A DNA stretch of 7,277 bases from Syntrophales bacterium. GTDB taxonomy: Bacteria; Desulfobacterota; Syntrophia; Syntrophales; UBA5619. A program made the position numbers and the translations under genes. The DNA is taken from NCBI GenBank assembly GCA_028712015.1, contig JAQTRB010000071.1, positions 1 through 7,277 on the forward strand, in the 5' to 3' direction. Under the pieces are notes generated by a model, which had not been told where the DNA came from, did no database searches, and saw nothing but the letters and a program-made list of their open reading frames with translations. This document shows, piece after piece, positions 1-6,106 of this stretch (position 1 is its first letter; every line of letters starts with the position of its first letter).

Positions 1-562
1 GATGGGCATCGATCTTGATATCCTGCCGGGCAACATCGATGAAACCTTCCTGAGGGGGGAAACGCCTCGGGAACATGTCCTGCGACTCTCCGAAGAGAAG
101 GCGCTCCTCGCCGCCTGCAGTCGCCCCGACGCCTGGGTTCTCGGCGCCGACACGATCGTGGTCGTTGCGGGAGAGGTTCTCGGAAAACCGGAATCATCTG
201 CGGCGGCGACAACCATGCTTGAAAAATTGAGCGGTCGGAAACACGAGGTGCTGACCGGCTTCACCATCCTCCGTCGGGGCGTTGGGATACGGATCCGCGA
301 GGTCGTCGGGTCCACCGTTCTCTTCCGCGAAATTTCCGGCGACGAGAGGGCATGGTACACGGGAACGGAAGAACCTTACGACAAGGCGGGCGGCTATGCC
401 GTCCAGGGGATGGGTGGCTGTTTCATCCGGGAAATCCACGGTTCTTTCACAAACGTCGTAGGTCTCCCCCTTTGCGAGGTCATCGAAGCGTTGAAGCGCG
501 TCAAAGCAATCGATTTTGAAAAAGAGGATCCGGTCCCGGTTTTACACGGAGAAATCGCATAA
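1..562 (+). CDS. maf: Maf-family nucleoside triphosphate pyrophosphatase, 5' end cut by window
   Basis: This is the C-terminal ~186 residues of a Maf protein, a cytoplasmic enzyme that hydrolyses non-canonical or selected nucleoside triphosphates to the monophosphate and pyrophosphate. The ATG at base 2 is an internal methionine: family members begin about 15-20 residues earlier with a Ser-Arg-Arg substrate loop, which lies outside the window. Visible family blocks, counting from that Met, are GADT at 48-51 with the conserved Asp, GKP at 61-63, SGRKHEVLTG at 77-86, a DKAGGYAVQG block ending at 136, and GSFTNVVGLPL at 147-157. The Gln in YAVQG (residue 135) fits the YhdE-like dTTP/UTP pyrophosphatase subgroup rather than the YceF type, which usually has Glu there; this subgroup call is inference. 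The last ~20 residues are a family-variable tail. yggS follows after 100 bp. Family assignment is very secure. Confidence 0.95.
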   Translation, partial: MGIDLDILPGNIDETFLRGETPREHVLRLSEEKALLAACSRPDAWVLGADTIVVVAGEVLGKPESSAAATTMLEKLSGRKHEVLTGFTILRRGVGIRIREVVGSTVLFREISGDERAWYTGTEEPYDKAGGYAVQGMGGCFIREIHGSFTNVVGLPLCEVIEALKRVKAIDFEKEDPVPVLHGEIA

Positions 563-578
563 AAAAGGATGATAAGGC

Positions 579-598
579 GGATGAGCGAAAGCTCATTT
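579..598 (+). terminator. GNRA-loop hairpin after maf, possible terminator
   Basis: ATGAGC (581-586) and GCTCAT (591-596) form a perfect 6-bp stem closed by a GAAA tetraloop, extendable by two G-T pairs to 579-598. The following bases (TTAAGTTCTAAATTATATTTC) are AT-rich but have no clean T-run. It starts 16 bp after the maf stop, so it could end maf transcription or act as an RNA stability element. No free-energy calculation was possible. Confidence 0.4.
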
Positions 599-624
599 AA
601 GTTCTAAATTATATTTCAAAAACA

Positions 625-652
625 TAATCTTATACTTGTTTCATTAAAGGAG
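625..652 (+). promoter_or_regulatory. Possible -10 element and ribosome binding site of yggS
   Basis: The 60 bp before yggS are much more AT-rich than either flanking gene. They contain TATACT (631-636), a plausible -10, but no convincing -35 at normal spacing; an alternative -10 is TAATCT (625-630). The ribosome binding site AAAGGAG (646-652) sits 10 bp before the ATG at 663. An ATG at 654 is followed directly by TGA, so it is not used. The ribosome binding site is clear; the promoter is tentative. Confidence 0.35.
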
Positions 653-662
653 TATGTGAAGA

Positions 663-1388
663 ATGGACGTTGCCGGTAACATCGGGCGGATCCGGGAGGT
701 TGTGGCGCAGGCGGCTGCGCGGTCGGGCCGTTCACCGGCCGAGGTTCGTCTCATGGCCGTAACCAAGACCGTGGACGATGAGAGAATCGCGGCCGCCATG
801 CAGGACGGTGTCGATATCATCGGCGAAAACTACGTCCAGGAGGCAAAGAGGAAGATCGAAACGCTGGGAAAAGGGTGCGAGTGGCACCTGATCGGCCGAC
901 TTCAGACCAACAAGGCGAAGTACGCCGTCCGGCTCTTCGACATGATCCACTCGGTGGACCGGCTGGAGCTCGCCGCCGAAATCGATCGACGCGCCGCGGC
1001 GGCCGGGCATCTGATGAAGATTCTGATCGAGGTGAACGTCTCCGGGGAAGAGACGAAAAACGGCGTGCCGCTCGCGGATGCCGCCGATCTTGTCCGCCGG
1101 ATTGCCCCGCTGACAAACCTGTCGATTCGGGGACTCATGACCATGCCTCCATGGTTCGACGACCCGGAACAGGCACGGCCTTATTTCCGGGCGCTGCGCA
1201 ACCTCCGTGACCGAATCAAAGCCGACAGGCTCCCCCGCGTGGAGATGACCGAACTTTCGATGGGAATGACCGGGGATTACGCCGTCGCGGTCGAGGAGGG
1301 CGCGACGATCATCCGGGTCGGCCGGGGGATCTTCGGCGAACGGGAAAAACAGCCGAAACCTGAAACGATGTCCACATCTTTCCAATGA
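663..1388 (+). CDS. yggS: YggS/PROSC-type pyridoxal phosphate homeostasis protein
   Basis: A 241-residue single-domain fold-type III (alanine racemase-like) TIM-barrel protein that binds pyridoxal 5'-phosphate in the cytoplasm. The family buffers and delivers PLP and affects amino-acid and keto-acid pools; no enzymatic reaction is established for it. The PLP-binding lysine is K35 in MAVTK. Other family blocks are GENYVQEA (54-61), WHLIGRLQTNK (74-84), the SMGM phosphate-loop motif (199-202) and IRVGRGIFGER (217-227). Length is normal for the family (about 225-245). The start is set by AAAGGAG 10 bp upstream. It is followed after 13 bp by the flavin-rubredoxin gene, whose ribosome binding site touches this stop codon, so the two are probably co-transcribed. 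The pairing is conserved-looking but a functional link is not evident. The last ~14 residues are a nonconserved tail. Confidence 0.95.
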   Translation: MDVAGNIGRIREVVAQAAARSGRSPAEVRLMAVTKTVDDERIAAAMQDGVDIIGENYVQEAKRKIETLGKGCEWHLIGRLQTNKAKYAVRLFDMIHSVDRLELAAEIDRRAAAAGHLMKILIEVNVSGEETKNGVPLADAADLVRRIAPLTNLSIRGLMTMPPWFDDPEQARPYFRALRNLRDRIKADRLPRVEMTELSMGMTGDYAVAVEEGATIIRVGRGIFGEREKQPKPETMSTSFQ

Positions 1389-1401
1389 AGGAGAACAGAC
1401 C

Positions 1402-2103
1402 ATGAACAAATCCGCGTTCTACAAACTGAGCTACGGCCTCTACGTGATCACCTCGGGAAAGGAAGGACGATTCAACGGCCAAATCGCCAACACGGTCTTC
1501 CAGGTCACCTCGGATCCGCCCACCGTGGCGGTGAGCATCAACAAGCAGAACTTCACCCATGAGCACATCTCGTCCAGCCGCCGGTTCGCCGTCTCGATCC
1601 TGGAGGAGGCGACCCCGATGACGATGATCGGCCGGTTCGGTTTCAAATGCGGCCGGGATATCAACAAGTTCGAGGGCATCGGCACCCGGGTCGGAAAGAC
1701 CGGGATTCCGATCGTCATCGATCACGCGGTCGCCTTTATCGAGGCGGAAGTCGTTGGGGAGATGGACTGTGGAACCCATACGATTTTTCTCGGCCGGGTG
1801 GTCGAGTGCGATGTCCTGGGCGCGGCGCAGCCGATGACCTATGCCTATTACCACACGGTCAAGGGCGGCAAGTCCCCGAAGAACGCTCCGACCTACCAGC
1901 AGGCAGAACCTCCAAAGACCGCTGAAACCCCAGCCGCAAAGGCCGCGCGCTACGTCTGTTCGGTCTGCGGTTACGTATACGACCCGGAAAAGGGCGACCC
2001 GGAAGGGAATGTATCTCCGGGAACGCGGTTTGAAGACCTTCCGGAGGGCTGGGTCTGTCCTGTCTGCGGGGCGGGAAAAGACCAGTTCGCAAAGAAAGGG
2101 TAA
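1402..2103 (+). CDS. hrb: High-molecular-weight rubredoxin: flavin reductase domain fused to rubredoxin
   Basis: A 233-residue cytoplasmic electron carrier in two modules. Residues 1 to ~155 are a flavin-reductase-like FMN-binding split barrel (opening AFYKLSYGLYVITS, with the family block NGQIANTVFQVTSDPP). Residues ~156-182 are an Ala/Pro/Lys/Thr-rich flexible linker. Residues 184-233 are a complete rubredoxin whose iron ligands are Cys186, Cys189, Cys219 and Cys222 (two CxxC pairs), with the usual GDPEGNVSPGTRFEDLPEGWVCPVCG-type core. The domain order is that of Hrb from acetogens such as Moorella, which passes electrons from NADH to the flavodiiron protein FprA for NO or O2 reduction. No flavodiiron partner lies in this window, so the partner here is unknown. 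AAGGAG (1388-1393) gives the start and overlaps the yggS stop. The gene symbol is by domain architecture. Confidence 0.92.
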   Translation: MNKSAFYKLSYGLYVITSGKEGRFNGQIANTVFQVTSDPPTVAVSINKQNFTHEHISSSRRFAVSILEEATPMTMIGRFGFKCGRDINKFEGIGTRVGKTGIPIVIDHAVAFIEAEVVGEMDCGTHTIFLGRVVECDVLGAAQPMTYAYYHTVKGGKSPKNAPTYQQAEPPKTAETPAAKAARYVCSVCGYVYDPEKGDPEGNVSPGTRFEDLPEGWVCPVCGAGKDQFAKKG

Positions 2104-2141
2104 CCTCCCCTGTCTCACATGGAATATTCAATTCACGACGG

Positions 2142-2161
2142 CCCCCGCCCGAATGCGGGGG
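2142..2161 (+). terminator. GC-rich hairpin after the rubredoxin gene
   Basis: CCCCCGC (2142-2148) pairs perfectly with GCGGGGG (2155-2161) around a 6-base loop, 38 bp after the stop of the plus-strand operon. Position and stem strength fit a transcription terminator, but no T-run follows on either strand, so it may be a non-canonical or Rho-assisted end, or an RNA 3' stabiliser. Confidence 0.5.
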
Positions 2162-2187
2162 ATCGTCATCGGCAATCAGGGCAACAC

Positions 2188-2211
2188 CCGCGCATCCAGC
2201 CCCCTGCGCGG
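2188..2211. repeat. Second GC-rich inverted repeat in the convergent gap
   Basis: CCGCGC (2188-2193) and GCGCGG (2206-2211) are a perfect 6-bp inverted repeat around a 12-base loop, followed on the plus strand by ATTCTT. The loop is long for an intrinsic terminator. It may be a backup end signal for the rubredoxin transcript or chance structure in GC-rich DNA. Confidence 0.3.
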
Positions 2212-2374
2212 ATTCTTCCCGATGTTGTCTACTTACAAAGTCTCAATCGTGGGCAGTTATCAGAATGAAGGATTGCTATTCGAATCGTGGCATCCGATAT
2301 CGTAAATGAAACAAGCAAAGATTTGAATTCTTCAACCTTTTCTTAGATCAGCGGAAATGAGAGTATCCGAGTTT

Positions 2375-3745
2375 TTATTGTTTTATGCCCTCCGTGACCT
2401 CCAAAAAAACCTGGCCTGTTACCGGATGTCCATCTAACGTCCCCTCGACGCTCCCCAATCCTGGATAGGAAGTCTCTTGATCGGTCACCACCTCCTGATT
2501 GTCGATCACCATTTTGATCGTCAGGTCTGCATTCCTGTGCACCGATTCGAGCTGGATACGGTATTGCAAGTAGTACGTTTTTTGGCTGACCGGGCTTACC
2601 CATTTGCTTTCAGGATCGGGTTCGATCTTGATCCCATCGATAGGCCATGAATACAATGGTTTACGAGCAGAGTTGCGCGTCCGCTCACAGTCGTTACTAT
2701 ACAGCGTGGCGATCGGCATGCTACCATTCGCGCTATCGATCCGGAGCACCATCATCGCGATGTTCTCTTCCGGGAATTGAATCGCGAAGAATGTGCTGAG
2801 CATGTCCTTGTAGACCTTCAGCGCCTGCTCATCGTAGCTCGCGGAGAGGACATCGGCCCATAGCAATCCGCTGGTGCCTTTGCTTCGCAGGGTATCTCCG
2901 CGCATGATCGAAAACTCCTCAACTTCGAGGAAAGGCATCTGATAGTAGTAATCGCCTTGGCAGATCATCGGATCGCCGGTACTTTCAAGGTAAGATTGAG
3001 CTGAGCCCCCATGGAACATCTTCATCATTTCCCTCTGCTCGCCGGTTATATTCTGCACACAGAATGCCGCCGTCCCGTATCCCTGGTTGATCACTCCGAA
3101 CCGATCGCGAAACCGTACCTCCGCCTTGAGCCTGGGAGCATCCAAGCCAGGAATGTCCGCTTTGATCAAGTACACCGTGTCGACCTGCCCCATCCTCCCT
3201 GAGACGGTTTGCATCGTTACCAGCGGCGGCTCCGACGCAAATGGGGAAAGCAGTGTCACGTTCCATGGATCTGCTGTTACGGTCATGAACGGGGCCACAT
3301 CCAGTGTATAAAAACCCCAGAACTCCCATTTTCCGTAAGACTTGCTATTGAAACCAACGCCAACCGGTACCTGCTGAGCACCCAATATCTTCTCCAGCAG
3401 TCCGACACGCTGGACCGAAAATGCGAGAACTCCGATGTCGTCCGGATGAACGCTATCCACAAGGCTTCCGAAGAAAAACCAACCGTTCAGGTCATACTCA
3501 GAGTGATCGGTTTCCATAAATGTTGCCAGATGCTCCGCGCTTTGCGTCTGCGACAACTCATAGCCTTGGGTGAAGTATGTGTCCCCAGGTTTTGGTTTTG
3601 GGTATTGGCGGGTGTTATTGCTTCCGTTACATCCGAGTAGCGGGTGAACGGCCAAGGCGGTGGCGCCGATGCCTGCGATGAATTGACGTCGGGTCAGTTT
3701 AGGGAAGCAAAGCAGGGGTGAAATAATGTGGCCGGCACGCATCAT
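2375..3745 (-). CDS. Tat-exported lipoprotein, CrtC/AttH lipocalin-like family
   Basis: A 456-residue predicted lipoprotein. The twin-arginine motif TRRQFI (18-23) precedes a hydrophobic stretch and a lipobox LLGC (36-39), so Cys39 would be lipidated after export in folded form; an Asn follows at +2. The mature part is beta-rich. It shows features I associate with the carotenoid 1,2-hydratase/AttH (CrtC) lipocalin-like family: an N-terminal NGWFFFGSLVD strand block (87-97) and a C-terminal EGTLDGHPVTGQVFLEVTE block (434-452), resembling the family's closing 'G..DG.PV.G...LE.T' motif. Length is somewhat above the ~350-400 typical for the family. Family membership is inferred from these two ends; the middle was not recognised and no substrate can be named. 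TAAAGGAAA lies just upstream of ATG 3745 and overlaps the stop of the M15 peptidase gene (12-bp gap), so it is the second gene of that operon. A second ATG at 3742 is an alternative start. Confidence 0.7.
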   Translation of the reverse strand: MMRAGHIISPLLCFPKLTRRQFIAGIGATALAVHPLLGCNGSNNTRQYPKPKPGDTYFTQGYELSQTQSAEHLATFMETDHSEYDLNGWFFFGSLVDSVHPDDIGVLAFSVQRVGLLEKILGAQQVPVGVGFNSKSYGKWEFWGFYTLDVAPFMTVTADPWNVTLLSPFASEPPLVTMQTVSGRMGQVDTVYLIKADIPGLDAPRLKAEVRFRDRFGVINQGYGTAAFCVQNITGEQREMMKMFHGGSAQSYLESTGDPMICQGDYYYQMPFLEVEEFSIMRGDTLRSKGTSGLLWADVLSASYDEQALKVYKDMLSTFFAIQFPEENIAMMVLRIDSANGSMPIATLYSNDCERTRNSARKPLYSWPIDGIKIEPDPESKWVSPVSQKTYYLQYRIQLESVHRNADLTIKMVIDNQEVVTDQETSYPGLGSVEGTLDGHPVTGQVFLEVTEGIKQ

Positions 3746-3757
3746 GGGTTGTTTCCT

Positions 3758-4471
3758 TTAAAAATCACCGAGAGATTGGATCTGCATCTCCGGCGGAATA
3801 TAGCGCATGCGCTCCGCTATGTAATGGGTGGTTATGACTTTGCCGAAATGCTGATAGTCAACTTCATGAAAAAATCCGCCCCAGCGCCAGCCATGATTGG
3901 TGAATATCGTGAACAGCTTGTCGCCCTCCTTGATCATGCCTTTGTGCGTCAGGCTGCGATCCAGCCACTTGCGGCCCTCTTCAGGGTCGACCTTATCGCC
4001 CTCGACCGCCGGGTTATAAAGATCGTTGATATCAATGGCGATGCCGTAACTATGGGAGGAAAATCTCGCCGGGGCCTGCTCGTCGGCACGGCAATTGAAG
4101 GCGGATGTATTATTCGCTTCGGAGTTTGAAACACCCTTGGGCAATCTTTCCGGAAGCCGCATGCGTTCAATCGGGAATCTGATCGCGTACAACTGGCGGA
4201 AAATCTCCACAACCTCATCCGCCAGCGGTTTGTAGACGATCAGTTCGCCCATGTGAGGCTTGTCATCGAATCCCCAGTGGCTAAGGCGAATGTAGGCGAG
4301 CTTCTCTAAGCCGAGCGGGCATCCGTCGTGCCAAGTCCTGCCCGTCATCATGGCCCGTATCTCCGAAGGGATATCGCTGACAACGGCGGAATATTTCTCG
4401 CCTGCGAAACAGGATACCGGCACCATCAGTACAGCCGTAACAACAAGTATCCTCAAAAATAGATTCTTCAT
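3758..4471 (-). CDS. Secreted M15-type zinc D,D- or L,D-peptidase (VanY/endolysin-like)
   Basis: A 237-residue exported protein of the peptidase M15 (VanY / L-alanyl-D-glutamate endopeptidase) fold, expected to cut peptide stems of peptidoglycan in the periplasm. Residues 1-23 are a Sec signal peptide, probably cleaved at CFA/GEK. The catalytic core carries the family signature SSHSYGIAIDIN, giving zinc ligands His140 and Asp147, and GWRWGG (194-199) followed by DYQHF, giving the third ligand His208 with Asp205 as likely catalytic base (DxxH, as in phage-type L-Ala-D-Glu peptidases). All key residues are present, so it should be active. An in-frame start at 4573 would add 34 Arg/Asn-rich residues before the signal peptide; I reject it because AGAGGA (4476-4481) directly precedes ATG 4471. 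The Tat lipoprotein gene follows 12 bp downstream. Exact bond specificity cannot be told. Confidence 0.85.
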   Translation of the reverse strand: MKNLFLRILVVTAVLMVPVSCFAGEKYSAVVSDIPSEIRAMMTGRTWHDGCPLGLEKLAYIRLSHWGFDDKPHMGELIVYKPLADEVVEIFRQLYAIRFPIERMRLPERLPKGVSNSEANNTSAFNCRADEQAPARFSSHSYGIAIDINDLYNPAVEGDKVDPEEGRKWLDRSLTHKGMIKEGDKLFTIFTNHGWRWGGFFHEVDYQHFGKVITTHYIAERMRYIPPEMQIQSLGDF

Positions 4472-4500
4472 ATGATCCTCTCGCATGGAATAAATCTCAT
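4468..4500 (-). CDS. Possible 10-codon leader ORF coupled to the M15 peptidase
   Basis: ATG at 4500 opens a short frame encoding MRFIPCERII, ending in TGA at 4470-4468. It has its own strong ribosome binding site AAAGGAGG (4512-4519, 11 bp spacing), better than the one of the peptidase gene. Its stop overlaps the peptidase start in an ATGA (4471-4468), the classic arrangement for translational coupling. No run of one amino acid suggests classical attenuation. It could be a coupling leader peptide, or the AAAGGAGG could be chance; the peptide itself is unrecognised. Confidence 0.35.
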   Translation of the reverse strand: MRFIPCERII

Positions 4501-4760
4501 TATTGCTTCTGCCTCCTTTGATTTTCGCTATCGTCCATTCGTTCTGATTCTGTCTGATGCGGCGGCTCGGCAAATCAGCATTTCAATCATTATAATCATT
4601 TCCAACGGCTTTTTCACCTCTGACCTCAACGATTGGCAGAAACCGGACCCGATATACCTTCGTTACTGAACACATCACAAAGCGACCCATTGCATCCGAT
4701 TCCGTGAAAAGGGCGTCACCAGTATCATCTGTGATTATAGTGTCTTTATGGCAGCGTATT
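4472..4760 (-). promoter_or_regulatory. Upstream region of the peptidase-lipoprotein operon with a candidate -10
   Basis: This 289-bp gap between two minus-strand genes is long enough to hold its own promoter. A perfect TATAAT on the minus strand (4594-4589), about 90 bp before the leader ATG, is a good -10, but the -35 at 17-18 bp (GTGAAA or GGTGAA) is poor, suggesting an activator-dependent or weak promoter. The element sits inside a direct repeat AATCATT (4585-4591 and 4594-4600), which could be an operator. A second TATAAT (4739-4734) also lacks a good -35. Part of the gap is open on the minus strand but has no supported start. Confidence 0.35.
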
Positions 4761-5981
4761 CTAACGCTTTCGAGTGAGGACACCGAAAAACGCGGTCGGC
4801 TGCTGGTTGTCGATATTGGTGAAGGCGAACTCCAGGCGATCCGCATCCAACAAGCGGAATGTGAAGCATGCACCCGGCTTGGCAAGGGCTCCATGAGTCT
4901 GGTCCGGGCTCAGGCTGCCGGCCATCGGGTCGCGATGCGGCGCGGAAGCGGCGCCCTTCTGGCCCGGTTGTGTCCAGACGTCATCCGCCCAGATGGCGTT
5001 CCCTTCCTGCCGAGTGACGACCAGGCTGGAGGTCGCGTTCACCGGTCGGTCAGGGAGCGCATAACGGTAGCTGCCGGTCCACGTGCCCACCAGGTTGACA
5101 CCCTTAACCACCGGAGCCACGGGTTCGTCGCCTCCTCTGCGGAGCGTCGCATAGAACGCTGTGGCCGCCTCATGCTTACCGCCCATGCGGATAAACTCCG
5201 CCTCCATGCGATCAGGAGACAGGAGCCGAAAGCCCATGCGTACGCCATCCTTGGTCAGCACACCGCCGGTCCCCTTCGGATTGACGGAACCCAGCATCCG
5301 CTCATGCAGAATGGTTTTTGGATCGGTCTTCGAGGTGATGGGGCCGGTCGGGCTCCAGACGTCGTCCATCGAGAGGAGCTCACCCTCCTGGCGGACGAGA
5401 TCCAGACGCACGCCACTGGGCCGGAGTTCTCCCGGCTGCGCGACCAGACACTGACCGCGCCATGAGCCGGAAAGATCCGGCCACTTGCGCTGCGGGACGG
5501 CGCCGACCGCGCCCCGCTTCAGGACGGCATAGAAGGCCGTGGGCGCAAAACCGCCGAGGTTCTTGAAACTCGCCATCTCAAGTTCCATCTCATCTGGCCC
5601 CACAAGAAGGAACGAAAATTGTACGCCCTCGATGGTGAAAAGCCCCTGATCGCCGTTCGGGCCGAGAGAACCCACGAAGGGATTGCGAATCCATTCGGCA
5701 AGCGCCTTGCCGGTTGCCTGGTCGATCGGATGCCAGACATTGACGCCCCAGAACAACTCGCCATCTTGACGGGTAATTTCGTAGCTGCTCTCGCGGACCA
5801 GTCGCCCCGCCTCCGTGGGCGTTGCGTAGGTTGTCTTCCAGACACCGCGAAGATCCGGCATTTTGTCTGCTTGGGCCACGCCCGTTAGAGGCGCAACGAG
5901 CGCAACCAACACTGCCGCGAGCAACATAAAAGCGAAAGGCACATACTGCAAACGACACGAACGGGTTCCTGCTGGGTTCAT
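4761..5981 (-). CDS. Secreted protein of three tandem ~114-residue beta-rich repeats, function unknown
   Basis: A 406-residue protein I do not recognise as a named family. Residues 1-38 form a Sec signal peptide with a hydrophobic core and a good AQA/DK cleavage site. The rest is three homologous domains at about 43-156, 169-282 and 296-406. Each opens with (D/N)L.G.W, has a RQ(D/E)G turn about 28 residues later, then a (D/N)VW motif, a GS(L/V).P block, and closes with TAF(Y/F).VL.R. The alternation of Gly/Trp openings and short strands suggests small lipocalin/avidin-like barrels; this fold call is inference. Domains are joined by Pro/Ala/Val-rich linkers. Start choice: a perfect AAGGAGGT (5990-5997) precedes ATG 5981, whereas the in-frame ATG at 6065 would add 28 charged residues ahead of the signal peptide. 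The gene lies 125 bp after the solute-binding protein gene in the same direction without an obvious terminator, so co-transcription is possible. Confidence 0.85.
   Translation of the reverse strand: MNPAGTRSCRLQYVPFAFMLLAAVLVALVAPLTGVAQADKMPDLRGVWKTTYATPTEAGRLVRESSYEITRQDGELFWGVNVWHPIDQATGKALAEWIRNPFVGSLGPNGDQGLFTIEGVQFSFLLVGPDEMELEMASFKNLGGFAPTAFYAVLKRGAVGAVPQRKWPDLSGSWRGQCLVAQPGELRPSGVRLDLVRQEGELLSMDDVWSPTGPITSKTDPKTILHERMLGSVNPKGTGGVLTKDGVRMGFRLLSPDRMEAEFIRMGGKHEAATAFYATLRRGGDEPVAPVVKGVNLVGTWTGSYRYALPDRPVNATSSLVVTRQEGNAIWADDVWTQPGQKGAASAPHRDPMAGSLSPDQTHGALAKPGACFTFRLLDADRLEFAFTNIDNQQPTAFFGVLTRKR
4764..5096 (-). repeat. Repeat domain 3 of the triple-repeat protein
   Basis: Encodes residues 296-406: opens NLVGTW, RQEGNAIWADDVW at 324-336, MAGSLSPD at 353-360, closes PTAFFGVLTRKR at the C-terminus. 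It is slightly shorter than the other copies and ends directly at the stop codon. Confidence 0.8.
5136..5477 (-). repeat. Repeat domain 2 of the triple-repeat protein
   Basis: Encodes residues 169-282: opens DLSGSW, RQEGELLSMDDVWSP at 197-211, MLGSVNPKG at 229-237, closes ATAFYATLRR. It has the same length as copy 1 and is the closest to it in the opening and closing blocks. Confidence 0.8.
5514..5855 (-). repeat. Repeat domain 1 of the triple-repeat protein
   Basis: Encodes residues 43-156: opens DLRGVW, RQDGELFWG at 71-79, NVWHP at 81-85, FVGSLGPNG at 102-110, closes PTAFYAVLKR. It is the first of three diverged copies; the similarity is at protein level. Confidence 0.8.
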
Positions 5982-5989
5982 GGCGGACG

Positions 5990-5997
5990 ACCTCCTT
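5990..5997 (-). promoter_or_regulatory. Consensus ribosome binding site of the triple-repeat gene
   Basis: AAGGAGGT on the minus strand is a full match to the anti-Shine-Dalgarno sequence, 8 bp before the ATG at 5981. It fixes the start there, in agreement with the signal peptide, and excludes the longer in-frame start at 6065. Confidence 0.85.
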
Positions 5998-6106
5998 ATG
6001 CGTTGTTTGATCCGGCCCTCTGTGATCTGATGACAACACCGTTTCTGCCCATCCGGTGGGAACACTTGCTTCGTCGTATCTACGGAATTTTAAGGCACTA
6101 TTCTGG

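Larger units (their letters stand above)
2104..2374. other. Convergent intergenic region without a gene
   Basis: This 271-bp stretch separates the stop of the plus-strand operon from the stop of the minus-strand operon. It holds the two GC-rich hairpins listed separately and, at 2323-2335, a weak TTGAA-TTC-TTCAA hairpin followed by CCTTTTCTT, which could help end plus-strand transcription. Composition falls from GC-rich on the left to AT-rich on the right. Readings through it show no family motif and no supported start, so I annotate no gene here. Confidence 0.6.

Noticed and set aside
569..607. Twelve-codon ORF right after maf
   Set aside because: It overlaps the GAAA-loop hairpin and has only a maf-terminal AAAAAAGG before it with almost no spacing; likely chance.
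732..1409. Long minus-strand open frame opposite yggS
   Set aside because: It is the antisense of a gene with complete family motifs; its translation is His/Arg/Pro-rich without family features, typical of a GC-rich shadow.
1309..2118. Minus-strand open frame of about 270 codons opposite the rubredoxin fusion gene
   Set aside because: The plus strand encodes two intact known domains; the antisense reading is Arg/Asp-rich without motifs.
4583..4894. Minus-strand open frame covering the gap before the M15 peptidase and the end of the triple-repeat gene
   Set aside because: Its last ~55 residues look fairly protein-like, but the first half is an out-of-frame reading of the triple-repeat gene and no supported start lies within the gap.
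4704..5465. Plus-strand open frame of about 250 codons opposite the triple-repeat gene
   Set aside because: The minus strand has a perfect ribosome binding site, signal peptide and three matching repeats; the plus-strand translation is Arg/His-rich and shows none of these.
5982..6106. Promoter or terminator between the solute-binding protein and triple-repeat genes
   Set aside because: Only a 4-bp CCCA/TGGG stem and a TTGTCA without a partnering -10 are visible; too weak to annotate.
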